NCBI GenBank assembly: GCA_914767715.1
Contig: OU612065.1
Coordinates: forward strand, 37,138,001 to 37,202,000
Length of the DNA: 64,000 bases
Reading direction: 5' to 3'
Origin: Membranipora membranacea
Taxonomy: Eukaryota > Bryozoa > Gymnolaemata > Cheilostomatida > Membraniporidae
Positions 48,501 through 57,439 of the stretch are shown piece after piece. The first letter of the stretch is position 1; every line of letters starts with the position of its first letter. Under the pieces are notes generated by a model. It was not told the origin of the DNA. It was given only the letters and a program-made list of their open reading frames with translations, and ran no database searches. Position numbers and translations under genes: made by a program.

Positions 48501-48685
48501 GCGAATTATTCGCAGTGGAAGTTGGCTGCCGTGGATTCATGGCTAGATCAGCTACCAAATTTCTGACTAGAGTTGGGTTTTCAGGAAGAGCACTCAAACA
48601 AGCCACAAAAAGCATAGTACATGAGGCAGAAAGCGCATCTGCATGGATATGGCAACAGCACTGTGTGAAGACAAAGGCTAAGTAA
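45566..48685 (+). CDS. Reverse transcriptase with C-terminal restriction-like endonuclease (R2/R4/Hero-type retrotransposon), intact ORF
   Basis: One uninterrupted frame of 1,039 codons begins at the first ATG after an in-frame TGA. Residues ~270-560 are a reverse transcriptase: SAPGINGISY, FRPISLLNVEGKIFFSVLAK, motif A DLANAYGSVPH (D403), PMGCAISPLLF and a catalytic FMDD (503-506) where most LINEs have YADD or FADD. A CCHC knuckle follows (C839, C842, H850, C855). A PD-(D/E)XK-type endonuclease comes next (P929-D930, then E945 in LMELTVPWEENL). This RT-CCHC-RLE order is that of R2, R4, NeSL and Hero elements, which nick a target and reverse-transcribe in place. No N-terminal DNA-binding zinc finger is evident, so target choice cannot be guessed. 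A 3'-end copy lies inverted at 55.5-56.4 kb. Confidence 0.9.
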   Translation: MPHSRVEGAWPDTLVSLVYLFVDNSAPKTDGTLPQVENHSGQTTNSQTPTEHHGSGCERQEVEWPKMSSVKTWRELDEYAVVALNSALTGSGEKKAKQLPAILFSICEEKFGLVAKRGGTQCTKIPNRRQYEKGKLRTQQRALRERMRNCAESERHGLSVLLNDVKERIRRLARAEALRRKKKLKRKNLNNFMKNPYGFAKKLFEQSKSGELKASQAEVEAHLAKVCGNKSEVNTDIAGLKRPTSPGFSFEMGDIKLGEVAHVVTKARAKSAPGINGISYKLYKKCPGILEILTKVLNQIWKSGKIPDEWCCANGVYIPKEDKAEDLGQFRPISLLNVEGKIFFSVLAKRLTDYLMNNGFIDPSVQKAGIPGFPGCLEHVSMIRSAIKSAKQAKSNLEVIWLDLANAYGSVPHSIIDLALSHFWVPDRLRVMVERYYKKFKMRFTTKNFTTSWQELAVGIPMGCAISPLLFIMVMEIVIRNSQGSVNGIQVANNQILPPMRAFMDDITIISPDKAQVVASIDRLHELIERCAMRFKPSKSRSLSLCKGKPVPNTYFIGTERIPTLAEQPVKSLGRWYSLPITDRFRGNEVKKQLITGLDAIEKCGLSGKYKAWILNFALMPRILWPLTVYDFPLTPVERMEQMINKHMRGWLGVPRSFNTNALYASSFTLSLPMKSLVEEYKTSKARLDMMLNESPDQVIRECAPTLDTGKKWSVTETVRDAKSRLEISEIVGAVTTARHGIGWEANRWFSKESPKVRREMVVDEVRKMEEERRQTQAVGQAQQGRWTCWESVEQRQLKWTELWSMEPQRISFLVGAAYDQLPTPANLERWNLTENSKCAECSAKGTLRHILSNCQQSLGRYTYRHNQVLKVLCKYVTEKCEYANAGGEAREKILRKKGLMNSEEWQVRCDLTEQLSMPQHIVITNQRPDLIVWSDKEKALILMELTVPWEENLSYAHERKLTRYEDLVTQCQDKGWNCELFAVEVGCRGFMARSATKFLTRVGFSGRALKQATKSIVHEAESASAWIWQQHCVKTKAK

Positions 48686-49220
48686 TCCTATTACTTGTAA
48701 GCTGGGGTTTAACACACTCACTTTGTTTTGTGGAGTTGGCCAGCATTTAACTCCTTTTGTTATAATCCTTGTAAGGATTAGAATGAGGGGATTAAGTGAT
48801 GATAAGCAAATTGCTTGGGGTAGAAGGCTAAGCAAAATTATGCCTTTAATATTCAAATTAAAGTAGTTTAATCTCTGCAGAGTGAAAATCAAAGTGAGTC
48901 TGAGTTAGATCTAAGGTTTTACAAACATAGGATTAAAAGCTTGGCCCTCGCATAAAAGGCAGGCAGAGCGAGACAGGAAATCACAGTCAGCCCACTGGCT
49001 GTAGCGCAAACAAGTCATCTCTCTGACTTGTGTATGAGTTGTACTATGCTCAATGTGGTGAATTTGAGTAGTGAACGAGTGGCACGAGGGGCGGGTGCCT
49101 TGACGATAGCGACTTTGCGCCAATGAGTTGATGGAAAGCAAACCTCCCTGCACTGGTTTGGCTTAGAGTATAAGCATGAGAGTGATGGGGCGAACATTGT
49201 TGCACTGAAACAATGAAGAG

Positions 49221-49421
49221 TTGGCAGCCTCCCTGGTTGCGCAACAGCGTAAACACACCAATTATGTCAAACCACCGAAACTTACAAAATGCACTGAGGG
49301 ATCGATGAGATTGATTGAGATGCTCAGCAACACACAGGGGTGGCTTCATGCTGCTGGGGCCGGCCATGAGGAGGTTGTACTAGAGAAGGCCTCGAAACAG
49401 CGTTTGACTCATGGTTTCTAG
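49221..49421 (+). CDS. Conserved second frame in the retrotransposon 3' region
   Basis: A frame of 66 codons (starting TTG, first ATG at codon 29) ends at TAG before the 3' terminus. In the other copy (55772-55572, minus) the same frame is open. Of five base differences I count inside it, four are synonymous third-position changes and one changes Ser to Ile. That pattern hints at translation, though five sites are few. It contains a Lys-rich start and ends ASKQRLTHGF. No domain is recognised. It may instead be constrained RNA structure. Confidence 0.3.
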   Translation: MAASLVAQQRKHTNYVKPPKLTKCTEGSMRLIEMLSNTQGWLHAAGAGHEEVVLEKASKQRLTHGF

Positions 49422-49441
49422 CTGAAGACCTGTGTGTTGTG

Positions 49442-49461
49442 CAGTGGTACGCGCACCACTG
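49442..49461 (+). other. 3'-terminal stem-loop of the retrotransposon
   Basis: CAGTGGTACGCGCACCACTG is a near-perfect 20-base palindrome about 14 bases from the element's 3' end. It is present in both copies with a compensating-looking T/C swap. It could be the RNA feature recognised by the element's reverse transcriptase. Confidence 0.5.
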
Positions 49462-49579
49462 TATGTTGTATCTTATCTCTCTATACAAACATTGTCAAAG
49501 CACATGGTTATATTAGATGTATTTTATAGATGTAGTGCCTTACTAATATTACAAATACTCTCTATAAATGATGTATGCC

Positions 49580-49865
49580 TCTGACACTTCACTAAAATAG
49601 CCAGCAAAGATCACCACACCCCCTGAACTCCTGCATTAAAATAAAATACAAACAGAAAATATGCTTGAAGAGCAAAGATAGATAAATACCAGCCATCCAA
49701 TGTAGAACCACCAAGAGAGAAAACACCTTTTTGAATGCTATTACGATTTTTCAACTGATGCAGCTCAGACTCCTTTTATTCTGTTTTACTTATGTGCCGT
49801 ACTTTCGATGCTATCAACCAATTACAGGATGGCTATTAGAAATAAGGCAATAAACAAACTTCAAA
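49580..49865 (+). mobile_element. LINE 3' fragment, same family as 61625-62150
   Basis: It shares long tracts with 61866-62145, including 'acttcactaaaatagcca', 'gcttgaagagcaaagatag' and 'cagctcagactccttttatt', and ends near GGCAATAAACAA. In the second copy the upstream part encodes a LINE reverse-transcriptase tail, which identifies both. Confidence 0.65.
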
Positions 49866-50504
49866 CTTCACTTAAACATTTACTAATTCCAACATTCAAG
49901 CAATGAACTAAACCTCTAGGAAGAACAACTCATAGTTAATCTGGCTGCTGATTGGCTAATTCCGAAAAATTGAAAAATGATGTGCATGCATAAATAATGG
50001 TCACTTGAAATTAGAGAGTGATCAGTAAAAAATGGAATTGCAATCATTAGGAGTAATTGTTTATGATGAAACATGGTTATGAGGGATAACAGGACTCATA
50101 CCTTCAACTGCCTGTCCAACATTCCATGATTTAGAGTCAGATGACACTTTCCTCAGCATATCTTGCTTGTATATGCTGATTTTAATGGGTTTTTCATCAT
50201 TTTGCAATCAAAATGTGAATGTTCAATGGATTTACCTGCAAGGTATATGTTCTTTGCAATATAGCCCATAGCTCCATATTTTTAGATTGATCAATTATGG
50301 GTTCTGCGTAGAGATTCCAGGATTTATAGAGTGAAAAATTAACATTTTAATGACTTTTCTCTTCAAAAAATTAAATAGTATATCGTATATATATTTTCAT
50401 ATATATAAATATATGGAAGATTTACCTCCAACTTACCTTTAAAGGCTTCAACAATGTCTATGGGAACATTGGTGGGGAAGATCTTTTTCAGCCATTCCAT
50501 GATA

Positions 50505-50715
50505 GTTGTCTGCTTCTAAATAAATATTACTGCTTATTACTGCTATTACTGCTTGTAAATAGTTTTCTGCTCGTGGATAGTTGTTTGCTTGTGGATAGCT
50601 CTCCTGTTGATGAAAAAGTTGTCTGCTTGGTGGAATAGGTGTCTGCTTGTGAAGTAGTTGCCTGTATGTGATATAGTTGTCTGCTTGTGAAATAGTTGTC
50701 TGCTTGTGATGTGTA
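50505..50715. repeat. Minisatellite, ~20-bp unit (GATAGTTGTCTGCTTGTGAA)
   Basis: About ten imperfect units of 19-21 bp. It lies exactly at the outer boundary of the right copy of the inverted duplication (50705), so it may have taken part in the breakpoint. Minus-strand frames here are repeat artefacts. Confidence 0.85.
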
Positions 50716-50883
50716 CTACAAGCACACCAAGTCCTGTTCTCCATCTCTGCAGCAAGATTTCCGAGTGATGTATAGGCCTACTACAGGCAGTAGCTGTTTG
50801 GCTATATGCTTTCATTCACATAATCTCAATGGAGACATTGACTAGACTAGACTCATTGTGGAATTCATGATTGCCTGTTGCTG

Positions 50884-51323
50884 TTCTTATATCTGGATAT
50901 TGACATTTTAATTAAGGTTTCATTACCAGAGGAATGTCAGGACCCTCATGATTGATTTATAAGTAGATTGTGTTAATTAAAGATAATGAGCAATTAATTT
51001 CCCTGGTATGTTAATAATGTTTCCTTTTAATGCTGTGCATCACTAATAAGTATCATATATAATGTAATGTTCCCCTAACTATCGTCAGTTGTGATATTGG
51101 GATCGAGAGGGGATCGAGAATAAAAGTAGCAATTCTATCAGCTCACTCTTTCCTTATTAACATCTCACACTATCCAACTCATAAGAATTCTCCCAATAAT
51201 TATAACTCACCATCAAGACACAACACAAAATCATTACACACAACATAAATACAGGACATTATCAGACACAAAGATGTAACTATACCATCAAACAAAAAAG
51301 ACTCATTTTCAGTTACATCACTG
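50884..51323. other. 440-bp segment present only in the right duplicate
   Basis: In the left copy the flanks (gcctgttgctg / tgatttgaa) are directly joined. Here they are separated by AT-rich, non-coding DNA bounded by CTG direct repeats. It is either an insertion here or a deletion on the left. No terminal inverted repeats are obvious. Confidence 0.6.
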
Positions 51324-51894
51324 TGATTTGAAGTTTGATCTGAACTTGAATAAGTCAAGCACCACACATGACATTATCAGAAAGTTATAAACTGTTAAAC
51401 AGCTAACATTTATGCCTATGATGTGTACTTGTAGGTCAAAATGGAAAGGGTTGTGGAGAATACCAAAGACAGTGTGACATGCGCAATCTGCACAGATGTG
51501 TTCGACGATGCCAGGATGCTCACATGCACGCACACTTTCTGTTTACATTGTTTAAGAGAGTATCGGGCCGATAGAAATGAGCAAGTAAAGGAATGCCCGA
51601 TATGCCGTGATATCACAGTCCCTCCGATAGGTTTGCTTGTCTCCCTTCCCCCAAATGAGTTTGCAAACAAAGTGGTAGAAGTAATACGAATGCATGACAG
51701 ACCAGAACCGACAGCACCACCGATAGGCGAGTAGGTATAGCTGATATTTTTATGTATAGCCGATAGCGTGTTAGTGTATACCCCGTTGATATATGCAGTA
51801 TGTGAACCAAATATACAACAAATCAGCGCTGTGTAAGTTTCAAACATCATCAAGAATAATTTGGAAGGTATGCTGCGAAATTCTCCCTCGGGCA

Positions 51895-52015
51895 TGCTTC
51901 AGCACTTAAATAGCCACTAATCACTTAAATGATGAAAAAAGATCTCCCCTCCCTTCTTCTTTTATTCTGCCTAAAAACTTGAAGCGAGGGGAGATCTTTT
52001 TTCACCAATTAAGTG
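51895..52015. repeat. Local inverted duplication in the right copy
   Basis: GAAAAAAGATCTCCCCTC is mirrored by GAGGGGAGATCTTTTTTC 40 bases on. The flanking 'cacttaaatagccactaatcac' runs opposite to its orientation in the left copy. A small flip plus duplication, or a foldback insertion, happened after the large duplication. Confidence 0.55.
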
Positions 52016-52032
52016 ATAAGATATTAGTTTTA

Positions 52033-52147
52033 TGAAGTTTAATCAGTTTGCCTGTGTTGGGAATAGCTCCCCTCTACTGACAAGCCACAGTAGCGGGGAA
52101 ACAATTGCAAATGCAGGAAATCTTGATCAAACATGATCTAGATATTA
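52033..52147. mobile_element. Hairpin MITE (duplicate of 37708-37821)
   Basis: Same element in mirrored orientation: GTTTAATCAGTTTGCCTGTG ... ATCAAACATGATCTAGATA with inner 'ccactgac.../...gcgggg' blocks more diverged than on the left. Confidence 0.6.
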
Positions 52148-52989
52148 GCCATCAATGACAACTATATTTACAGAGGATGAGATCGATGGGGACTTCTATG
52201 TTGGTGATTACATTGAAGAGGGTAGAGCAAATGGAAGGGATGAGCAGGGGCGACAGGTGCTAGTGTCGGGCTTTCACTTCTGGCAGGTGTAACCGTTGGT
52301 GTACTGACAGGTGGTCTGGGAGGAGTACTTGCTGGACTTGCTGTCGCAGGTATTGGATCTGTCTCGACAATAGAAGCTCATGATAGACGGCGGAAAGTCA
52401 AATATAAATGTTGCGCTTGTACATGGAGAAGTATTCGGATACAAGATATATGTGTGGGTGAGTGCTGAGTTTGGTCCTGGGTAATCGCCTTTGTAGTTGG
52501 GGATCTTCAGTTTGAGTTTTGCAGCACTTATGGTTGCCTTATTTTGGTTGCTTGGTCAGCCATGCAGTCAATCAATGGTGACAGGATGAGTTATACATTA
52601 GGTTCGACCTCACACCAGAGAGTACTTTCACTTAGGGATAAAACTTGTATTCTATCTTTCAAACCAGCAGAATCAGAGAAAGGGAACAATTTATAGTCTC
52701 TGAGAATGAGGCCTACCGTCTTCAACAAAGTATTGATTATTGCAGTTATAAACTTATTAAGTAAATTTGTATCACATCTATTTTTTAATATTATATCAAT
52801 TGTTATATTATTTACTTTCTTTGTTCTTATCAGGATGTGCGAAGGATTTCTGATCTGCCCGTCATGTTTTGATTCACATGATGCTATCCAACTTCACAAT
52901 TCACATCATATATTCATCAAACTAAGATCTAAGGCTAAGAGAACTTTCCCTCCCGGACCAGTCCTCAAATCTAAGGTGAGAGTATATCT

Positions 52990-53127
52990 AGACCGAGTTT
53001 GTTCCATTTGCCTGCATTCGAGGCTGGTCCCCCTCCACTGGTCACGCCACAAAAGGCTTTGTTTGCGGCATGACCAGTGGAGGGGAGCAATTGGAATGCA
53101 GGCAATTGGATTAAACTTGATCTTTAA
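52990..53127. mobile_element. Hairpin MITE (duplicate of 36711-36838)
   Basis: TCTAGACCGAGTTTGTTCCA ... GGATTAAACTTGATCT with an inner stem (CCACTGGTCACGCCAC / GCATGACCAGTGG). One arm of the stem differs from the left copy, and not all changes are compensatory. Confidence 0.6.
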
Positions 53128-55517
53128 TATATACTTTATTGCTATTCAGTGCCCCTTCCGGGCTGATGAGAATATGCTTACATTAATTAAGATCAGCTCA
53201 TCTATTTAGTGCACCCTTGTAGAAGGTAAGGGTGGGCAAGCTAGACTTATGTATGAAGAGTATATCAGACAAAATGTCACTCAGTAATTGTTGGACAGCT
53301 GTTAAGCTCCTGAATGTGAATAGCTGATCCAAAATTTGATTTGACGATACTATTTCATTTTTGTGAGCAAATCAGTTAGAAAATGCTGATTATCTTCATG
53401 CGGACAACCGACAGAGATTGTTCTTTGACAGTATGTTTGAAATTATTCGAAAATGACACGAAGCTTCTTCCAGCGATGCGTAGCTACTGTCACAAATTTT
53501 TATACTGGGGGAACTTCAATCCCAAATTGCCCACTGTGTATCTTACCAGCGATCCATGAATTCATATCAGTGGCTCAAAGTCATTGATTAAAATTTACCA
53601 TTAACTCTCACCAATTAACGAAGACCATCCATTTTATAAATCAGTATAAAAATAACCTTAGACTTTTAATACCCTAATCAAAACCCTTACAACCTAATAT
53701 CTTTGAAATTATTTCACCTTTTTTGCAATATCTTCCAATATCTGTTACTCAGCCATGCGCTTTGTCAGAAAAAGTGTTTTGTATTTCATTTCTTCATTAA
53801 AATGACACAACAATTTAAAATCAAGTTTTTGTTCAGCTATTCAAATTTAGAAGCTTGTCAGCTTTCCTTCAGTTTTTATGTTGGTATTCGAATCGATCAT
53901 CGACACTTCCTTATAACAAATCTCTATTGATGATCCTCCAGATCGAATTTGACAATCTCTAAGAGGACATTTCTGAGAGATATGATCATCAATATGGATA
54001 TGAGTCTTGAGACAGACACGGTGACTGGTTTGCTCTAGAATATTAACTTGCAAATGTTTCTCTCTGATTATATGAAGGTAGAGCAGATGAGCCAATCATT
54101 AGATTTTGGCAGTAAGATTCATCGCGGGGCTTACATACACACACCAGAACGTCTCGTCAAACTACCTGCAATCAAATGTAAGGCATGCGGAATCTCTCAC
54201 ATCTCTGGTAGACGAGATAAATGCGAGTAAGATTAAGCTTAGCCTCAGTTCAATAAACCAAAAGTTGCCGCTTCACTTTCGAAATTATTATTCTATTGTT
54301 ACCAACATCTGCGCTATCACAAATTTGCTAGTCATCCTGCTGTTATATTTTTTGAAGTGGCAGCCCATGTGGTGCAACATCGATGTTTAGTAAAGCAAAA
54401 GAACAACCACTGTTCATCTCAAAGCGGTCGCATAGCAATGAAAAAAAAAACCAAATTTACTCGCACAAAGACATTATTGAATGGTGTATACTATTTCAAA
54501 GTGCGAAAACCCAGGTCAAGTATATGTTAACTCATCTGCGACAGATTAACCCTAAAATGATGATCCTCTAACAGGATCAAAGTAAGCCTAGCTATGGCCT
54601 GCTTAGGGCAGTTATCAGGCTGCTAACCTTACACCATAAATTATCATAAATCTTTGGTCAAAGCTTAGTCAAACATCTTTTACTGTTAATCTGATACAGG
54701 GGAGATAACTAACTCAAGACCTTTCTTGACCCTGTGTTTTTGCACCTTGGATTATCCTGATTATAATATAGCCAGGATTGAATGATAGCATCATTCAATA
54801 ATTTCCTTGTGCAACTGAATTTAGATTTTTGTTTATTATGGTGAGGTTACTTTGATAAGAGCAATGGTTGCTTTTTGCTTTGCTAGAGACTTTAAGCTTG
54901 ATATAATATGACAATTATTGTCACCAAAACCATATTTATCAGCATTTATACGCTTTTTCAATTGTCTTGTGATATCTAGTGTCAGAGAGTAGGAAAATAT
55001 AGTAAATAGTAGATTATGTTACTCTGTGACACTTGATGTCATGAGCCAATTGTACCAATAATACTACTGACATAACTCACATAAATAGCTCTGTCATCGA
55101 CACAAACGCTGAAGTTAAATAGTTGGTGGTATAGGGCTCATATGGTCATAAGTACAAGTGATTTCATGGTAACCTTGAAAAATCGGAATTTCTTTTCTTG
55201 ATTGAATTGTGCGTCACTTTCGCACTGCAGCAAATATAGACCATGTCGCAAGACCATCCTGTACGGAGAATGTGTATGCATTGTAGGATTTAGAAGGGCA
55301 ATCAGCTTAGGAGATGGCCATTTGTGCTTATTTGTCTCTTCATCGGCATAACCCTGCATTTCTGATGATTCATCATATCCATTGCTGATCTTGCTCTGTG
55401 TAATCATGCTTCACAGAAAGTACCCAACTGTATCAAATACCATATCGGTTGAAAGATGCCCAAGCACACATAATACAACACAATGTCAAATTATACCCAT
55501 CCTATTCTTATTATGGA

Positions 55518-56374
55518 TGAGATACAACATACAGTGGTGCGCGTACCACTGCACAACACACAGGTCTTCAGCTAGAAACCGTGAGTCAAGCGCTGTTTCG
55601 AGGCCTTCTCTAGTACAACCTCCTCATGGCCGGCTCCAGCAGCATGAAGCCACCCCTGTGTGTTGATGAGCATCTCAATCAATCTCATCGATCCCTCAGT
55701 GCATTTTGTAAGTTTCGGTGGTTTGACATAATTGGTGTGTTTACGCTGTTGCGCAACTAGGGAGGCTGCCAACTTGTCATTGTTTCAGTGCAACAATGTT
55801 CGCCCCATCACTCTCATGCTTATACTCTAAGCCAGACCAGTGCAGGGAGGTTTGCTTTCCATCAACTCATCGGCGCTAATCGTCAAGGCACCCGCCCCTC
55901 GTGCCATAGTTCACTACTCAAATTCACCACATTGAGCATAGTACAACTCATACACAAGTCAGAGAGATGACTTGTTTGCGCTAAAGCCAGTGGGCTGACT
56001 GTGACCTCCTGTCTCGCTCTGCCTGCATTTTATGCGATGGCCAAGCTTTTAATCCTATGTTTGTAATGCCTTAGATTTAACTCAGACTCACTTTGATTTT
56101 TCACCCTGCAGAGATTTAAATACTTTAATTTGAATATTAAAGGCATAATCCCGCTTAGCCTTCTACCCGGGCAGTTTGCTAATCATCACTTAATCCTCTC
56201 AATCTTATCCTTACAAGGATTATAAACAAAGGAATTAAATGCTGGCCAACTCCGCAAAACAAAGTGAGTGTGTGTGTTAAACCCCAGCTTACAAGCAATA
56301 GGATTACTTAGCTTTTGTCTTCACACAGTGCTGTTGCCAAATCCATGCAGATACACTTTCTGCATCATGTACTC
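55518..56374 (-). mobile_element. 5'-truncated copy of the RLE retrotransposon
   Basis: Read on the minus strand it begins within the last ~20 codons of the ORF (ASAWIW... to stop) and runs through the whole 3' region, the second frame (55772-55572) and the terminal hairpin to 55518. 5' truncation is the normal outcome of incomplete target-primed reverse transcription. Its 3' junction is the edge of the inverted duplication. Its 5' junction abuts a possible Mab-21-like exon. Confidence 0.85.
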
Positions 56375-56472
56375 TCAGCCGTTCTCCTGTCTAGACCACT
56401 TTTCTTACGTGTGACCCACTCAGCAGCTTCTACAGGCCATTGAGGGTATCTTAGAGCAAAGGCATAATCAAC
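56365..56472 (-). pseudogene. Exon fragment resembling the C-terminal part of a Mab-21 domain
   Basis: After a good acceptor (TTTCATTTTCAAG) a 36-codon frame reads VDYAFALRYPQWPVEAAEWV, then TRKKSGLDRRTAES, and stops inside the retrotransposon sequence. The pattern of a hydrophobic strand, WP and A-x-EW-V-T-R recalls the end of Mab-21/cGAS-like proteins, from memory of that family. Continuation is lost where the truncated retrotransposon begins, so the gene was cut by that insertion or rearrangement. Upstream exons were not identified with confidence. It could be an unrelated chance frame. Confidence 0.35.
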
Positions 56473-57164
56473 CTTGAAAATGAAATAAAATGTACAAAGT
56501 CTGCAGCAACGCGTTTGAACAGTGCTCAATTCTAAATTTGTGACCGATTAGGCATCTATATTACAATTAACTGTTACCGTGTGGGCCCATCAATGCAGAA
56601 CTCAAACATTGAGTAAACGTCTTCTAGTCAGGCAACATGGCATCTTTCCACACCAATCTAAATGTCGACTAACATTTGCTATGAGTGACTAAATATTGTC
56701 ACAATAGAGCAATCCAAATTGAAACATTTCCCCCTGTGCATGAAGATTTTACTCAGCACATAAAATCTTTTAATTTACTCTGAGAGCTGATATTTTCAAT
56801 GATGCACTGTATGGCTGGTATTTTAGTATCAGCAGTCAAAACAATAAACCTTCAGTTGATGAAATATGATGAAACATAATGAGGTTGAGGTGGTTTATTC
56901 TATTTGGGAAATTAAGCTTTAAAGATTTATGTCACTGGCAGACAGAAATGGGTGTTTTCTCATAGCAAATTCTTCTCAGCTCATTTGTAAACAGGTTTTT
57001 ACTTGTGGCTTACATGTTTCAGTTTGTATTAATGAAAATATTTAAAATAGAAGACTGATTGCCGCAGAGAGATCTTTAGACATAAAGATTGAGTAGGAAA
57101 AGCAATCAATTTCAAAATGTAATACATATGGACAGGCTTGGAAACTGAGTATAAGTCAAATGGT

Positions 57165-57430
57165 ATTGAAACACATTGAGGGACAATGGACGAATCTTGA
57201 GGGACGTTGGACAAACTTGGACGGAAATTGGACAAAAATGGACGGACATTGGACAGACAAAATCAAAAGATGGACAGGAATGGGCATGAAATTTTGCCCA
57301 ATTTGGCCCGTTGGACGGACATGGACGGACATTGGACAATCTCAGATGGACATTTGGCGGACAGCATGAAAAGATGGACAGGAACGGACATAATGATTTG
57401 TCCAATGTTGCCCGATGGGCGGACATTGGA
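57165..57430. repeat. Degenerate tandem repeat, GGACATTGGAC-type
   Basis: About 20 loose copies of 'tggacggacattggaca' plus a longer two-fold repeat (gatggacaggaa.gggcat / gatggacaggaacggacat). Frames on both strands are repeat translations. Confidence 0.8.
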
Positions 57431-57439
57431 TGTGAGGTA

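Larger units (their letters stand above)
45500..49475 (+). mobile_element. RLE-class non-LTR retrotransposon, near full length
   Basis: The element contains the 1,039-residue ORF and a ~790-bp 3' region. Its 3' limit is set by comparison with the truncated copy at 55518-56374. Identity stops right after 'gtatgttgtatct' (about 49475), with no poly(A) tail. The 5' limit is unknown; 45500 is only an estimate just upstream of the ORF. The 3' region has a conserved second frame (49221-49421) and a terminal hairpin (49442-49461). The two copies are roughly 95% alike, so activity was fairly recent. Confidence 0.75.
51441..54226 (+). pseudogene. RING-ZZ gene A' - inverted duplicate of A, broken and lacking the last exon
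   Basis: Exons correspond one to one with gene A: 51441-51726, 52174-52457, 52834-52975 and 54078-54226. The RING exon is intact and nearly identical, but its donor is GC (ATAG|GCGAGT) instead of GT. Exon 2 has a one-base loss near 52250, which brings a TAA into frame at 52290-52292, a +3 insertion, and another one-base loss near 52420. Exons 3 and 4 look intact. Exon 5, which completes ZZ2, lies outside the duplicated segment and is absent. A truncated protein with the RING alone could still be made from exon 1. Promoter-side DNA was copied for only ~0.3 kb. Confidence 0.8.
50705..55517. repeat. Right copy of the inverted ~5-kb segmental duplication
   Basis: This matches 34398-39312 in reverse orientation. 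Relative to the left copy it has an extra 440 bp (50884-51323, flanked by CTG on both sides), a local rearrangement near 51895-52015, and no 0.7-kb palindrome. It contains the broken gene A'. It stops at 55517, where the truncated retrotransposon tail starts. Confidence 0.85.

Noticed and set aside
45623-48892. Many minus-strand frames of 60-149 codons under the retrotransposon ORF
   Set aside because: They are antisense shadows of the long plus-strand coding frame.
50448-50815. Two ~90-codon minus-strand frames rich in Q, T and H
   Set aside because: Translations of the 20-bp minisatellite.
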